Under the pieces are notes generated by a model, which was not told where the DNA came from, searched no databases, and saw nothing but the letters and a program-made list of their open reading frames with translations. A stretch of 64,000 nucleotides of DNA from Chaenocephalus aceratus (taxonomy: Eukaryota > Chordata > Actinopteri > Perciformes > Channichthyidae): the NCBI GenBank assembly GCA_023974075.1, contig JAMFTG010000247.1, forward strand, positions 50,001 to 114,000, in the 5' to 3' direction. Both the position numbers and the translations under genes were made by a program. Positions 22,163 to 33,589 of the stretch are shown piece by piece; position 1 is the stretch's first letter; each line of letters opens with the position of its first letter.

Positions 22163-22359
22163 GGGGGTCCGAAAACCAGTCAGTATCTGGTGTGAGGGGT
22201 AGGGGTAGGGGTAGGGGTAGGGTAATGTTGTGAATCGAGTGGCCCATGGTGGTGGTGGGGTTATGGTATGGACGACGAACACAGGCCACTCGATTCACAA
22301 CATTACCCTAACCCTACCCCTACCCCTCACACCAGATACTGACTGGTTTTCGGACCCCC
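22163..22359. repeat. Long inverted repeat with G-rich stem
   Basis: The arms at 22163-22244 and 22284-22359 are complementary over about 76-82 bp around a 39-nt spacer. The left arm contains four (GGGGTA) units plus GGGTAA, and the right arm has two plus a GGGTTAGGG-equivalent. The arms otherwise match closely. Such a sequence can form a cruciform, and its G-rich strand a quadruplex. Confidence 0.9.
22226..22283 (+). pseudogene. Tc1-like transposase fragment
   Basis: Translation of 22226-22268 gives VVNRVAHGGGGVMVW. The HGGGGVMVW core matches the conserved GGGG-VMVW region of Tc1 transposases in the DDE domain. Only this scrap survives, in the spacer and adjoining arm of the foldback. It is far too short to be functional. 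Confidence 0.65.
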
Positions 22360-22362
22360 ACG

Positions 22363-23329
22363 TAGTCTGTTCTTCTTCTCTGTCTTCCGGTTGTTGCCTC
22401 TTTTGAATGAAGAATACACACTACCGCCGCCTGCTGGTACGGAGAGTTATTGCCACTCACGCATGCGCAGTTCGTACGTGCTCGGCTGAAGTCTTTGCGG
22501 TGTGTTCCAGTGCGACACATGGCCAACACGCAGGAGAACACGGCGACGCAACAGTCGGCGTCAGCGAGTTCTCTGGTGACTGCTTGGTGTGTCAGGGCCT
22601 TTACACCAGAGTATTGATATAAACACATCTACTGTATTTTGTTTCCGGTACAGATGACGATAGGGACTTCATGAGAGTCAGATGGTGAATCAAAAACATT
22701 TCCTATTTTCTTCTTTGATTCTGTTAAACTTGGATGAATAAACACAGCTGTCTCTCTCTATGAGATTCATGTTGTATTTTCAATACACAAATCATTTCAA
22801 TAGATTCTCTAGATGCTCCTCACATGTAACACCTCTCCCCCTCTCTTCTGTGTGGACACTGTTCGCCTCATTTAATGGCAGATCAGTCGTCAGTTGATGG
22901 ACAATTTGAAGTCAGAATATCTGATTCATCGCCCAGATGATCAGCAGTCTGTGTTTCAGAACATCAGTTGGATTTTCTGGCACGTGAGAAATGTTCAGTT
23001 TGATCTATTCTCCCACACGGCTGCTGTCAGAATGTCTATTATAAACTGTGGGCCGCTTGTTTTAATGTTGATGCAGATATACTTAACACATTGTGGCTTG
23101 AATTATAGACGTGATAATTGAAAAGAAATGGCCTGCAGTGTAAAAACAAACAAACGTTTATGAAGAAATGTTTTGTCTGTTATGTACCGAGGGCTGCAGT
23201 AGAGTAGAAGTACTTTAGACAACACGTAACGTTCATAAAGTGTACTTTTTGGCCATTTACCAGCATTTTTTGGGAGCTAGGTTTTACGCAATCCTGAGCT
23301 TGAATACTTGAGTATAGAAAACGATGTGT
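22363..23329. other. Unassigned intergenic sequence
   Basis: No confirmed gene. Position 22455-22600 is GC-richer, has an NRF1-like ACGCATGCGCAG and an ATG (22519) followed by a short Gln/Ser/Ala-rich frame. It could be a dispersed repeat or a decayed promoter-proximal piece. Evidence is too weak to call an exon. Confidence 0.35.
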
Positions 23330-23640
23330 TGTCTTGTGTAGCCATTAGCCAATCAGCAACCAAGGTACCCCCCCCCCCCCTTATCACCTGCATCTCCTCT
23401 AGAGCTCCATTGAGTTCTTTGTAACCAGATGTCTCTCAGAGGGGCGTGGGGAGGGGCTCCTCATTTTCATCTAAAGTAACAGACAGAGAATCAGCACTTT
23501 GGAAACAGGGCTGAAACAGAGGGGATTATGGGTAATGCTGCAATGATCTGTTTGGGGTTTCAGCCAATCAGAGACAGGCTCTGGATATATCTGAGACCTG
23601 TGATATACTGATGAGAAACAGTATGATAGGGGACCTTTAA
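23330..23640. mobile_element. Fragment of a TTAA-ended MITE
   Basis: The right end GATAGGGGACCTTTAA matches the end type of the MITEs at 2232 and 30584 (GGGACCTTTAA). The interior (AGCCAATCAGAGACAGGCTC) is different, so this is a related but distinct family. The left end was not found. A polyC run lies at about 23368. Confidence 0.5.
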
Positions 23641-24046
23641 GTCCTGGCTTTCTCTTAGTCAAAGTTGTGTATGTTGTGTATCGGGGAGTTCTGTTTTGGA
23701 CCAAGCCTGAATTATTCTAGGCTCAAATGTTCTGCATTTAGAACCAACCCTGCTCCGTTTTCCTTCAGTTTGAAAATATTCTATTTGCACATCACTATCA
23801 GACCGTCTTCATATATATATCTGTATTCTTACTTTCCGTTCATATTCAAATCACACAGTCTTTTCCTATCACCATTGTTGAGGAGGTACTTGTTTTGTTT
23901 GAATGATCTTAATTGAATTTGTGAGTGAAAAATGGAAGTGGAAGCAGGAAGCAAAAACAAAAGGTTGATTAAATCTTCCGAGAACACGATGGTAATCATC
24001 CCATCACGTGCAATGAGATGCTTCATTCATCACACAGCTCTGTTAC

Positions 24047-24049
<3 letters not shown>
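23641..24049. other. Unassigned intergenic sequence
   Basis: No gene or repeat boundary recognised. Confidence 0.4.

Positions 24050-24101
<52 letters not shown>
24050..24101. repeat. (TG)n microsatellite
   Basis: About 50 bp of pure TG repeat. Confidence 0.98.
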
Positions 24102-24102
<1 letters not shown>

Positions 24103-24869
24103 TGATTATACGCCAGCCTTGTTAGTGAACGACCTTCACGCGTCCTCTCCGTGACAGAAACGTCTCCATGACAACCTTTAAAAGGGGCCCGTCTCACGGT
24201 CAATAAGTCAATTATCTCCTCTGCTGAGAAAACGGCGTCTTTATCCACACGCTCAATACCCAGAATGCACTCCTGCTGACGCCTCGAGACAAATCCCAAC
24301 ATCTCTAACCATCACTTCAGACTGACACTAAAGCATCAGCACCACCATCATCTTCATCACCATCATCTTCATCACCATTATCTGAGAGATGAAGGCCGAT
24401 TACAGCCTGAAGCAGTGAGACACATTGAGATCAATAATGAGATTGATCCAGTGGTGGATTTCTACCAAGTATATATACTCAAGGAATTTAGTAAATTAAG
24501 CATTTTAGGTACTATTTTTACATACTATACTTTTACCCCAATACATCTTGCATTCAAATGCTATTATGTACGTGTTTATTCAAGCAAGGACCATGCATAG
24601 AAACTAATTAATCTCATGAAAGAGAAGAGATTGATTACGCCCGATTTGAGCTGATAGCTAGTTTCCATCTGCAGTCCTGAGGCAGGTACGCAACAATCAA
24701 TAAACACTAAAAACATTGCCCAATCTCTATCACACAAACAATTATAAAACAAGGTTTAAGTACAGGGCAATAACATATTATATAGTACTGTTGAAATATA
24801 ATATTACATTACATTTCAATTGAAACACTCAGATTACAGGGTGGCAGGACTGGTTGCTTAATACCCAGT
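24102..24869. other. Unassigned sequence with a short CATCAT/CTTCATCACC repeat
   Basis: A small imperfect (CATCAC/CATCTT) tract lies at about 24341-24380. Nothing else is recognised. Confidence 0.4.
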
Positions 24870-25935
24870 TGTCACGGCTAGGCGAACCAGTACGAACCCA
24901 AAAGCACGACTCGACAAACAAAGTACAAAAGAAAGTCTTTACTGAAACAAGTGGCACTGTGAGCTCTCCGTAGGTCAAGGTAACGAAAAACACTCTTACG
25001 AGGAAAAGGTTAACATCGTATCAAAAAGTCAAAGGATAAAGTCAATTCCAAAACTCGGTTCTTAGCTCTTACGGTACGTCCATACGGCAGCTTAAAACAA
25101 ATCTTCCAACGCTTCTCTGCTCGTTGACTTTGAATGGGGATGACGTCACTTTGCCTCGCTTTTCGCCGAACTGCATTGTGGGGGAGCGAAGCGAAGATTT
25201 CCAGGATGTCCAGGATTTGCAGGATTCAAAAGTTGAGCAATGTTCAACTTTTGAAGCTGAGCTGGAAGCGCCAGCCAATCAAACACGTTAATGCAAATCT
25301 GACAGTAGAAGCGCTAGCCAATCAAACCGCGTGTAAGCAGCGAGAGCCAGACCGCAGTTCATTTCCTCATATTCCAAACGAGAAGTTACGGTAGCAAATC
25401 ACCCGGTTCTTTACGACCAGAACTATTACCGGGATACAAACCGGAGGAACCAGCATGGAGGGAGGTGGCAGAGACAGTGGGTGAAACTGGTAGGTTTTCG
25501 CCTGTTTGGGGAGTTTATATATATATATATTGCTCGCATAAAATCCCCGGGGTTTTTTGCTTTGTATGTCGGGGGCGGGACATTCATGTGATTGGTTGTT
25601 GGTCGCGTTGCTCGCAAAAAATTCCCAAGCCGTCAGACACGCCCAGCTCCAAGCTTTTCAAGATTTTTGAAAAGCTGCTGTGTGGACGTACCGTTAGCAG
25701 AACCCATGGACTTCACGCTGGCAGTCCGGCACATGGGACGAAACAAACTGGCAACAAGACAAGGGAGACAGAATCTATAGGGTAAGGGGGAACAGGTGCA
25801 GACAATTAGGGCGGAGTCGACAATCACAGTGGAGGGAAAACACACAAAGGGAGGAAGTGAGTTAATCTGCAACAAGAAGGAAAGGTTACTACAACATAAA
25901 ACAGGATGCAAGACTGAACTAAAAACATTAATTTA
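24870..25935. repeat. Dispersed repeat split by a MITE
   Basis: The outer parts, 24870-25070 and 25694-25935, read like one fish interspersed repeat (AACCAGTACGAACCCAAAAG at the left, CAGGTGCAGACAATTAGGGC at the right) interrupted by the MITE at 25071-25693. The right part resembles 7840-7900. Confidence 0.45.
25071..25693. mobile_element. 623-bp MITE
   Basis: The inverted ends ACGGTACGTCCATACGGCAG and, on the other strand, ACGGTACGTCCACACAGCAG match at 21 of 23 positions. The flanks share TAGC near both junctions, but a clean 8-bp duplication is not seen. It contains an (AT)n tract at about 25518 and no transposase. Class is uncertain; hAT is plausible. Confidence 0.75.
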
Positions 25936-26364
25936 ACAGATTTTACGAGACATAACACCAGTTCTGTGCACCATAAGAGAATGAGTGAAAGCCAGCGCAG
26001 GTTTTAAACTCAGCTGGTAGAATATTCCGGTGTTTGATGGCCTTAGAGGAAAATGCCTCAATAGGGAAGTTATATCTGCATTGAGTGCAGATCTTGAGTT
26101 TCACGGCTGAAAAAGCTCCTCGTTGGTGCTGTCGCAGCTGTTCGGTTTACTACCCTATATCATTGTACAGCATCAATGACAACGTGTGATATATTGTTAC
26201 AGGTTAAGCCACCTTGCAGTATAGACAATCTTTGAGAAGGTGCAGACTTCAACTTATTATGAACACATAAATGCGCTGTGTACTTTTACTTCTGGCACTC
26301 CAAGTATATTTTGATGCTTATACTATTAATGGGTTGAATACAAAATACACGGTGAGATTATCCA
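25936..26364. other. Unassigned intergenic sequence
   Basis: No gene recognised. Confidence 0.4.
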
Positions 26365-26733
26365 CACTGCAGGAGTGTTCATTTCGTTGACTAAAACTAT
26401 GACGAAATGTGTTTTTTCCATGACGAAAACGAGACGATGACGAGACGGCACTAAACAATAACTGTAACAAAATCATCATGCAATATCGTTGACGAAAAGT
26501 GACGAGACGAAAATGTAGTTTACTAAATAAAAACTATGCCAAAATCTCTCTTTACTTTCGTTGACGAAAAATGAGGAGACGAAATATTATCAAAGATAAC
26601 GTTACATCTCTGAAAGTCAGTCTTTCTCCCAGCAGTTCCATTTCCGGTGCCGCGGCAGAGCAGCAGCTGTTTCTGTGCTGCGCGCGGCGAGAGATTTGAA
26701 TTACACCGGGCAGCGGCGCACTGTGAACGTGAA

Positions 26734-29384
26734 AGACTCAGGTCTGACTCGTGGTCTGACTCGTGGTCTGACTCGTGGTCTAACTCATGGTCTAACTCGT
26801 GGTCTGACTCGTGGTCTGACTCGTGGTCTAACTCATGGTCTAACTCGTGGTCTAACTCGTGGTCTGACTCGTGGTCTAACTCATGGTCTATCTCGTGGTC
26901 TGACTCGTGGTCTAACTCGTGGTCTGACTCGTGGTCTGACTCGTGGTCTGACTCGTGGTCTAACTCATGGTCTAACTCGTGGTCTAACTCGTGGTCTGAC
27001 TCGTGGTCTAACTCATGGTCTATCTCGTGGTCTAACTCGTGGTCTAACTCGTGGTCTGACTCGTGGTCTGACTCGTGGTCTGACTCGTGGTCTAACTCGT
27101 GGTCTGACTCGTGGTCTGACTCGTGGTCTGACTCGTGGTCTAACTCGTGGTCTACTCGTGGTCTGACTCGTGGTCTGACTCGTGGTCTAACTCGTGGTCT
27201 AACTCGTGGTCTAACTCGTGGTCTAACTCGTGGTCTAACTCGTGGTCTGACTCGTGGTCTGACTCGTGGTCTAACTCGTGGTCTAACTCGTGGTCTAACT
27301 CGTGGTCTGACTCGTGGTCTGACTCGTGGTCTAACTCGTGGTCTAACTCGTGGTCTAACTCGTGGTCTAACTCGTGGCCTGACTCGTGGTCTAACTCGTG
27401 GTCTAACTCGTGGTCTAACTCGTGGTCTAACTCGTGGTCTAACTCATGGTCTAACTCGTGGTCTGACTCATGGTCTAACTCGTGGTCTGACTCGTGGTCT
27501 AATCATGGTCTAACTCGGGGTCTAACTCGTGGTCTAACTCGTGGTCTAACTCGTGGTCTAACTCGTGGTCTAACTCGTGGTCTAACTCGTGGTCTGACTC
27601 GTGGTCTAACTCGTGGTCTGACTCGTGGTCTAACTCGTGGTCTAACTCATGGTCTAACTCGTGGTCTAACACATGGTCTAACTCGTGGTCTAACTCGTGG
27701 TCTGACTCGTGGTCTAACTCGTGGTCTGACTCGTGGTCTAACTCGTGGTCTAACTCGTGGTCTGACTCGTGGTCTAACTCGTGGTCTGACTCGTGGTCTA
27801 ACTCGTGGTCTAACTCATGGTCTGACTCGTGGTCTAACTCGTGGTCTAACTCGTGGTCTGCTCGTGGTCTAACTCATGGTCTGACTCGTGGTCTAACTCG
27901 TGGTCTAACTCGTGGTCTGACTCGTGGTCTAACTCGTGGTCTGACTCATGGTCTAACTCGTGGTCTAACTCGTGGTCTGACTCGTGGTCTAACTCGTGGT
28001 CTAACTCATGGTCTAACTCGTGGTCTGACTCGTGGTCTACTCATGGTCTCACTCGTGGTCTAACTCGTGGTCTAACTCGTGGTCTAACTCGTGGTCTAAC
28101 TCGTGGTCTAACTCGTGGTCTAAACTCATGGTCTAACTCGTGGTCTGACTCGTGGTCTAACTCATGGTCTTAACTCGTGGTCTAACTCGTGGTCTAACTC
28201 GTGGTCTGACTCGTGGTCTAACTCGTGGTCTGACTCGTGGTCTGACTCGTGGTCTGACTCGTGGTCTAACTCGTGGTCTAACTCGTGGTCTAACTCGTGG
28301 TCTAACTCGTGGTCTGACTCGTGGTCTGACTCGTGGTCTAATCGTGGTCTAACTCGTGGTCTAACTCGTGGTCTACTAACTCGTGGTCTAACTCGTGGTC
28401 TAACTCGTGGTCTGACTCGTGGTCTAACTCGTGGTCTGACTCGTGGTCTAACTCTTGGTCTGACTCGTGGTCTGACTCGTGGTCTAACTCATGGTCTAAC
28501 TCGTGGTCTAACTCGTGGTCTAACTCGTGGTCTAACTCATGGTCTAAATCGTGGTCTAACTCGTGGTCTAACTCGTGGTCTGACTCGTGGTCTAACTCGT
28601 GGTCTAACTCGTGGTCTGACTCGTGGTCTGACTCGTGGTCTAACTCGTGGTCTAACTCGTGGTCTAACTCGTGGTCTAACTCGTGGTCTAACTCGTGGTC
28701 TAACTCGTGGTCTAACTCGTGGTCTAACTCGTGGTCTAACTCGTGGTCTAACTCGTGGTCTGACTCGTGGTCTAACTCGTGGTCTAACTCGTGGTCTGAC
28801 TCGTGGTATGACTCGTGGTCTAACTCGTGGTCTAACTCGTGGTCTAACTCGTGGTCTAACTAATGGTCTAACTCGTGGTCTAACTCGTGGTCTAACTCGT
28901 GGTCTAACTAGTGGTCTAACTCGTGGTCTAACCCGTGGTCTAACTCATGGTCTAACTAATGGTCTAACTCGTGGTCTAACTCATGGTCTAACTCGTGGTC
29001 TAACTCGTGGATCTAACTAATGGTCTAACTCGTGGTCTAACTCGTGGTCTAACTCGTGGTCTAACTCGTGGTCTAACTCGTGGTCTAACTCGTGGTCTAA
29101 CTCGTGGTCTAACTCGTGGTCTGACTCGTGGTCTAACTCGTGGTCTAACTCGTGGTCTAACTCGTGGTCTAACTCATGGTCTAACTCGTGGTCTAACTCG
29201 TGGTCTAACTCGTGGTCTAACTCGTGGTCTAACTCACTCGTGGTCTAACTCGTGGTCTAACTCGTGGTCTAACTCGTGGTCTAACTCGTGGTCTGACTCG
29301 TGGTCTAACTCGTGGTCTAACTCGTGGTCTAACTCGTGGTCTGACTCGTGGTCTAACTCGTGGTCTAACTCGTGGTCTAACTAA
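26734..29384. repeat. 12-bp minisatellite, about 220 copies
   Basis: The unit is TAACTCGTGGTC or TGACTCGTGGTC. Two sites account for most variation: A/G in TAAC/TGAC, and G/A in the single CpG (CTCGTGG to CTCATGG). Small indels near 27155, 27510, 27858, 28037, 28120, 28168, 28341, 28372, 29011 and 29232 shift the phase. They explain why several spurious frames (Ser-Trp-Ser-Asn/Asp and Gly-Leu-Thr-Arg) start and stop along the array. Confidence 0.97.
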
Positions 29385-29534
29385 CCTTATTCAACAGAAA
29401 ATAAAATGGCAACAGGGCTTGGGAGCAGTGGTCGCACTCGCGTTAACCGAATACCCCCCGTCAGCGCGAGTGAGTGATAAATTGTGCACTCCACGGGTAA
29501 TAATGGATTATGACGGACATGTTACGATCCTGTC

Positions 29535-29711
29535 CGTCAAAATGACTGGCAACGAAAAAGTCTAAAGCCACCACTGCTTGGGAGAAAGAAACGATGTGAT
29601 ATTTGGGCCCATTTTCGCTACAATGAGGCGGAGAAAAAAAGCGAATGCATTGTTTCATCAGAAGGGAAGCAATGTGGCCAGAACACAGCTGGTACAAACA
29701 CCACAAACCTG
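29535..29711 (+). pseudogene. hAT transposase N-terminal BED zinc-finger fragment
   Basis: An ATG-less open frame runs across this interval. A basic segment RKKR is followed by CDIWAHFRYNEAEKKSECIV and then an Asn-Thr-Ala-Gly-Thr-Asn-Thr-Thr-Asn-Leu tail, ending at 29711. The aromatic W-x-x-F, the Cys in ECIV and the GTNTTNL segment are hallmarks of BED fingers, the DNA-binding module of hAT transposases. The expected second Cys and the downstream His are not clearly placed, and no RNase-H-like DDE domain follows. It supports the hAT identity of the host element. Confidence 0.65.
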
Positions 29712-30086
29712 ATACTCTCTGCAAAGCTGCTCAATCATTCAACCTGTGCTTCATCATTAAGGACAAGATATAACCTTATTTATTTATATATACTAAAATG
29801 ACAAATTATTGGTTTTGGCTCGACTGGTTTGACTGAAATGTTCTATAAAATCTGATGACTAAAAAAGACTCAAAAGTTTTCATTGACAAAAAGTAGACTA
29901 AAATAATTAGTTTTCTTCGACTAAAATAAGACTAAAATGCTCAGACTTTTAGTCGACTAAAACTTGACTGAATAAAAACAGGATGAAGGTGACTAAATAT
30001 GACTAAAACTAAAAAGAAAATGTAACACGGGACTAAGACTAAAACTAAATTAAAAAATAGCTGACGAAATGAACACTCCACTGCAG

Positions 30087-30583
30087 TAAAGGCTCTTTGA
30101 CTTCTTCCACGGGGATTCGGGTGGAGTTGCTCCATCATGTCTGCTGTTAATAGCTCACAGATTCTGAAGGTGTGTTTGTGCTCTGATTTCCCACGAGGAA
30201 CCTGCACATAATTCAGCTAATCCCGCAGCCACCGAGCGCCTCCACCTGTCGGAGCTGGAGTCTATATCTGTGTTATTGCCTGAGGGGGGAGAGCTATACA
30301 AACACAACAACTGTGAAGCCTGTGTGGGGAAGTTACTCCAACAACTTTGAGAGGAAGGCTCAGATTTGCAGCTCAGGGATTTCCTTTTTGTTGTATTTAC
30401 AGACTGCATGTAATCATGAGGTTGTTGCCGCCTCCTCTATGTTTTGTGAAGGTGAAAAGCTGCAGATTAGTGAGTATTGATGAGCGTCTCTGGAGACCGT
30501 CTGGCTTACAAGATGTCGACATGCTTTTTCTCCGTGTTTGTATGCAAACTGCAGACTTCCTTTTATGTGTTGCTCTTCTGGGA
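30087..30583. other. Unassigned intergenic sequence
   Basis: No gene. Position 30465-30560 resembles 21296-21385. Confidence 0.4.
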
Positions 30584-31333
30584 TTAAAGGTCCCATGTCA
30601 TGCTTTTACAGTCAGTACCCGTCCCTTGTGTTATGAAGGTTTGTCTGCATGTAACCGGTCTGCAGAGTCAAAACCCTCAAAGTACACCCTGTAGCGAGTA
30701 AAACTCTAACACAGAGAAGACCTCCCCAAAACGCCTCTATGGAGAAACGTCACTGTCCATTTAATTCTTCCGGGGACATCATGATGTCATGTCGTCCCCG
30801 GAACGAAATGGACCAATCCGCGGAGCCGCTACGTTAAGCCCCCGCTGATTGGTCCAAATTGACCAATCCACGGACTTCCTCACACACTCAGTGCAGGCAG
30901 CTCTGCTGATCTCTCCTCCCTGGCTGCAGGCTGATAACAGACAGTTGGGATCGCGGCGAAGTTCTCTCTGCAGACCCATTCTCACAGCGTTCATCAACCT
31001 TTTTCTTACTCAATATCAAGCCACACTTATTGGTTTTACTTCGGCTGTGAGTTTGTGTGTGCTCAGGGTGATTTTGGCTGTGTTTCGCTGTGTATCGCTT
31101 AACGAAGAAACAACACCTCCACGGAGCTCAGCGCGATTCACAACGGGGAGGGTGGGGGCTGGAGCTATTGGGGCTACAACGAGCCGTTAAAGGCAGCGAG
31201 TGAAATACACGTAGTTTACAGAGATGCTGTTTGAGAAACCAATGTGTGTTTGGAAAATTGCACGATATAAATCTATTCTAGTCGACCTCAACGATGGAAT
31301 TATGATCAGTGGAAATGGCCATGGGACCTTTAA
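30584..31333. mobile_element. TTAA-flanked MITE, copy 2
   Basis: TTAA flanks at 30584-30587 and 31330-31333 enclose the perfect inverted ends AGGTCCCATG and CATGGGACCT. It aligns in blocks with copy 1 at 2232-3080 over both ends and much of the interior but lacks the 13-bp repeat. No transposase. Confidence 0.85.
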
Positions 31334-32149
31334 GTCAATGTTGTTTAGCTTCATCATTTTCTCCGCAGCCTGGTGGGGAAATTACCAGTCAGTGAACACA
31401 TTGATTTATTCCTGCTCTTTGTGAGACTTTAAACAATGTCTTTGTGCCGGAATATCTGATCAATCAACAGTTGATTTCTGCGTGTGTTTTGCAAAACCTG
31501 CTCCCAAGTCAGCAGATGTGTTTATTAACCAGGAAGTGATCTATCCTACGCTGTTTTTCTTCCTGCTGACATCGTTGGATTTTGTTGTCAAGCTATATTG
31601 TGATAAATAGTGCAGCTTCCAAGCTATATCACATCATGTTACGTCCAAATCCACAACCACCAAATGCAAGCGCTTTGACTTTGCTTTGGAGGATTAAATC
31701 CATGAATCTTCAAACTTAAAGCCATTGCTACGCTTGCATAAACAGATCTGAGATATGAATCCAGATGGACTGTCCGCCTTTTCCCACTTCCTGTTCGATA
31801 CATTTTATTTGAGATCCTTTTCAGCAGTGAAACTGCTAACGAGAGCTGTGATGGAGGCAGTTTCTTCTGGTATAATGTACCTACATTTGGTTGATTTTGC
31901 TAACTTTTAGCTTTATTTAGGAGGGGTCCAGTCCTTTGTGTATTTGTATGTATGTGGCCCTCAGTGAAAACAGACACCCCTGATTTACAGCTAGGTGATC
32001 GGATGGTTTGCTGACAATAGCCCAAAATCTTATGATACATTTATAACATATTTGTAATAACTTTTAATAATAGGAGCTACGAAAAAGAACCATAACGTAT
32101 GAGCCGGTCGGACTGCAGACTGAAGCTCATGAGGAAACTCACTGCCAAG
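31334..32149. other. Unassigned intergenic sequence
   Basis: No gene or element end recognised. Confidence 0.4.
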
Positions 32150-32395
32150 CGTGTTATTAAGCTGCTAGCAATATTAGCTATTTAGCTAGCGAACATTAGC
32201 TAGCAAACATTAGCTATTTAGCTAGCAAACATTAGCTATTTAGCTAGCGAACGTTAGCTAGCAAACATTAGCTATTTAGCTAGCAAACGTTAGCTATTTA
32301 GTTAGCGAACGTTAGCTAGCAAACATTTGCTATTTAGCTAGCAATCATTAGCTATTTAGCTAGCAAATGTTAGCTACTCAGCTGGCGAATGTGAT
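32150..32395. repeat. GCTAGC-rich minisatellite with 22- and 14-bp units
   Basis: Units TTAGCTATTTAGCTAGCAAA and TTAGCTAGCGAACG interleave for about 245 bp. The AGCT and GCTAGC palindromes make the array self-complementary throughout. Decayed GCTAGC/AGCTAAC words continue to about 32500. Confidence 0.9.
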
Positions 32396-33589
32396 TTATC
32401 CATCTATCTGTAAAATAAAGCAAGCTAACGTTCACTATCTAGCTACCTTGTTAGCTAACTTACCTTAGCATACCATTTAACAAGGTAGCTAACTAGCTAT
32501 GTATCGTCAAATTGATCTCCAATGATTGTACTATTATTTTACACCCTATGGTCAGACTTGCAGTTTGGACCTGTGACTACGAGTTATTGTAAAACATTGT
32601 TGACAAAATGCCCTTTTAGCCTGAGTTTATTATTTGTATTAGTATTAATATTATTTGTTTACATCACTTTTACTTGTATTTGTTGAGAACTTCCGGCAAC
32701 TGTCACATGGGTGTGCTTTGTGTATTTAGGTCACCTGTTGCATGCTGGGGGTTTGATGACAGAGGGTGAACTTGCGCTGACACTTTTTCTGTTGACCGTT
32801 TGGTCCCAACTAAATTATAGTTGTTTCATTTTGTTTATCAAACATCATACATGTCAACTTGAGCATATGGACTTTCTTCTTGAAAACGCTTCAAAGCCTA
32901 AAGCCAAGTTTAGCCTCTTGGCCACTCAATTTAATGGGATTTCAGCCGCACACTCAATTATAAGTTATTTGGATAAAATAATCACATACAGGTAATCTAA
33001 ATAGTTAGTTTATTGCCTGAACAACTGTTCTAACTCAACAGCAATTAACTTAAGTTTATTTCGCAAGTATAGGTCGATAAAGCTGGTGCCGCTATCCAAG
33101 GGGAAATCAATTACGACATATAATAAGAAATGATAAGTCAATAGAATGAGACTAAAAGAAGGCATAGTGTAGAAGAAAAAATGAGACAAATGTGTCGGGA
33201 TGTGTGCTGTCACCGTGGAGACGAGATTGATCGAACAAATGACTGAAGAAACAACCTGAGCAGATATCTCCTCACGCTGTTGCACAAGAACTGACAGAAG
33301 TGGTTGTGTGAGAGCGAGAGAAGCGTTCAAACCTGGCCTGCTTTTCTGTGTCTGGGAACATCGGAAGATCTTCTTTATGATTCTCCTTCAGCGGCGATGA
33401 GATCAGATTCACTTTGACGTGAAATAAGGTTTTTGGTGTCAAGGTGTCGAACCGGGTGAAGCTACAGATTTCAGGCAGAGCATGAACACACAGGAAACAC
33501 GTGATTTATTAACCCCTTACTCCAATGTGAAAGCCGTCTTTCTGTGGAACAAGGTGTGCTTTGTGCTGTGGAAGATTTAACTTCATATT
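32396..33589. other. Unassigned intergenic sequence
   Basis: No gene recognised. Position 33400-33460 (AAATAAGGTTTTTGGTGTCAAGG) loosely resembles 21735-21795. Confidence 0.4.

Larger units (their letters stand above)
21858..22362. mobile_element. Tc1-like transposon remnant rearranged into a foldback
   Basis: After a TA dinucleotide the left end reads CACTGAACAAAAATATAAAC, followed by TTTTTGCTCCCATTTTTCAT. I recognise this as the terminus of a widespread fish Tc1/mariner element. The right terminus is lost. The interior is two oppositely oriented copies of the same segment around a short transposase remnant. Confidence 0.7.
26373..30078. mobile_element. 3.7-kb hAT-like element containing a giant minisatellite
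   Basis: The ends GAGTGTTCATTTCGT and ACGAAATGAACACTC are perfect 15-bp inverted repeats. The 8-bp CACTGCAG flanks both sides exactly, at 26365-26372 and 30079-30086. Subterminal regions are rich in short GACGAAAA / GACTAAAA motifs on opposite strands, as hAT transposase-binding regions often are. Inside are a GC-rich leader, about 2.65 kb of 12-bp repeats and a BED-finger fragment. The catalytic transposase is absent, so it would have to be mobilised in trans. Confidence 0.9.

Noticed and set aside
22196..22226. Telomere-like array
   Set aside because: Units are mostly GGGGTA, not TTAGGG, and they belong to a Tc1-derived foldback.
22519..22600. First exon of a gene after an NRF1-like site
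   Set aside because: Frame is short, no splice donor was convincing and the sequence resembles a dispersed repeat.
26647..29384. Ser-Trp-Ser-Asn and Gly-Leu-Thr-Arg repeat proteins
   Set aside because: Twelve-bp array read in two frames, broken wherever an indel changes phase.
26734..29384. CRISPR array
   Set aside because: Direct contiguous tandem units with no spacers, in a eukaryotic setting.
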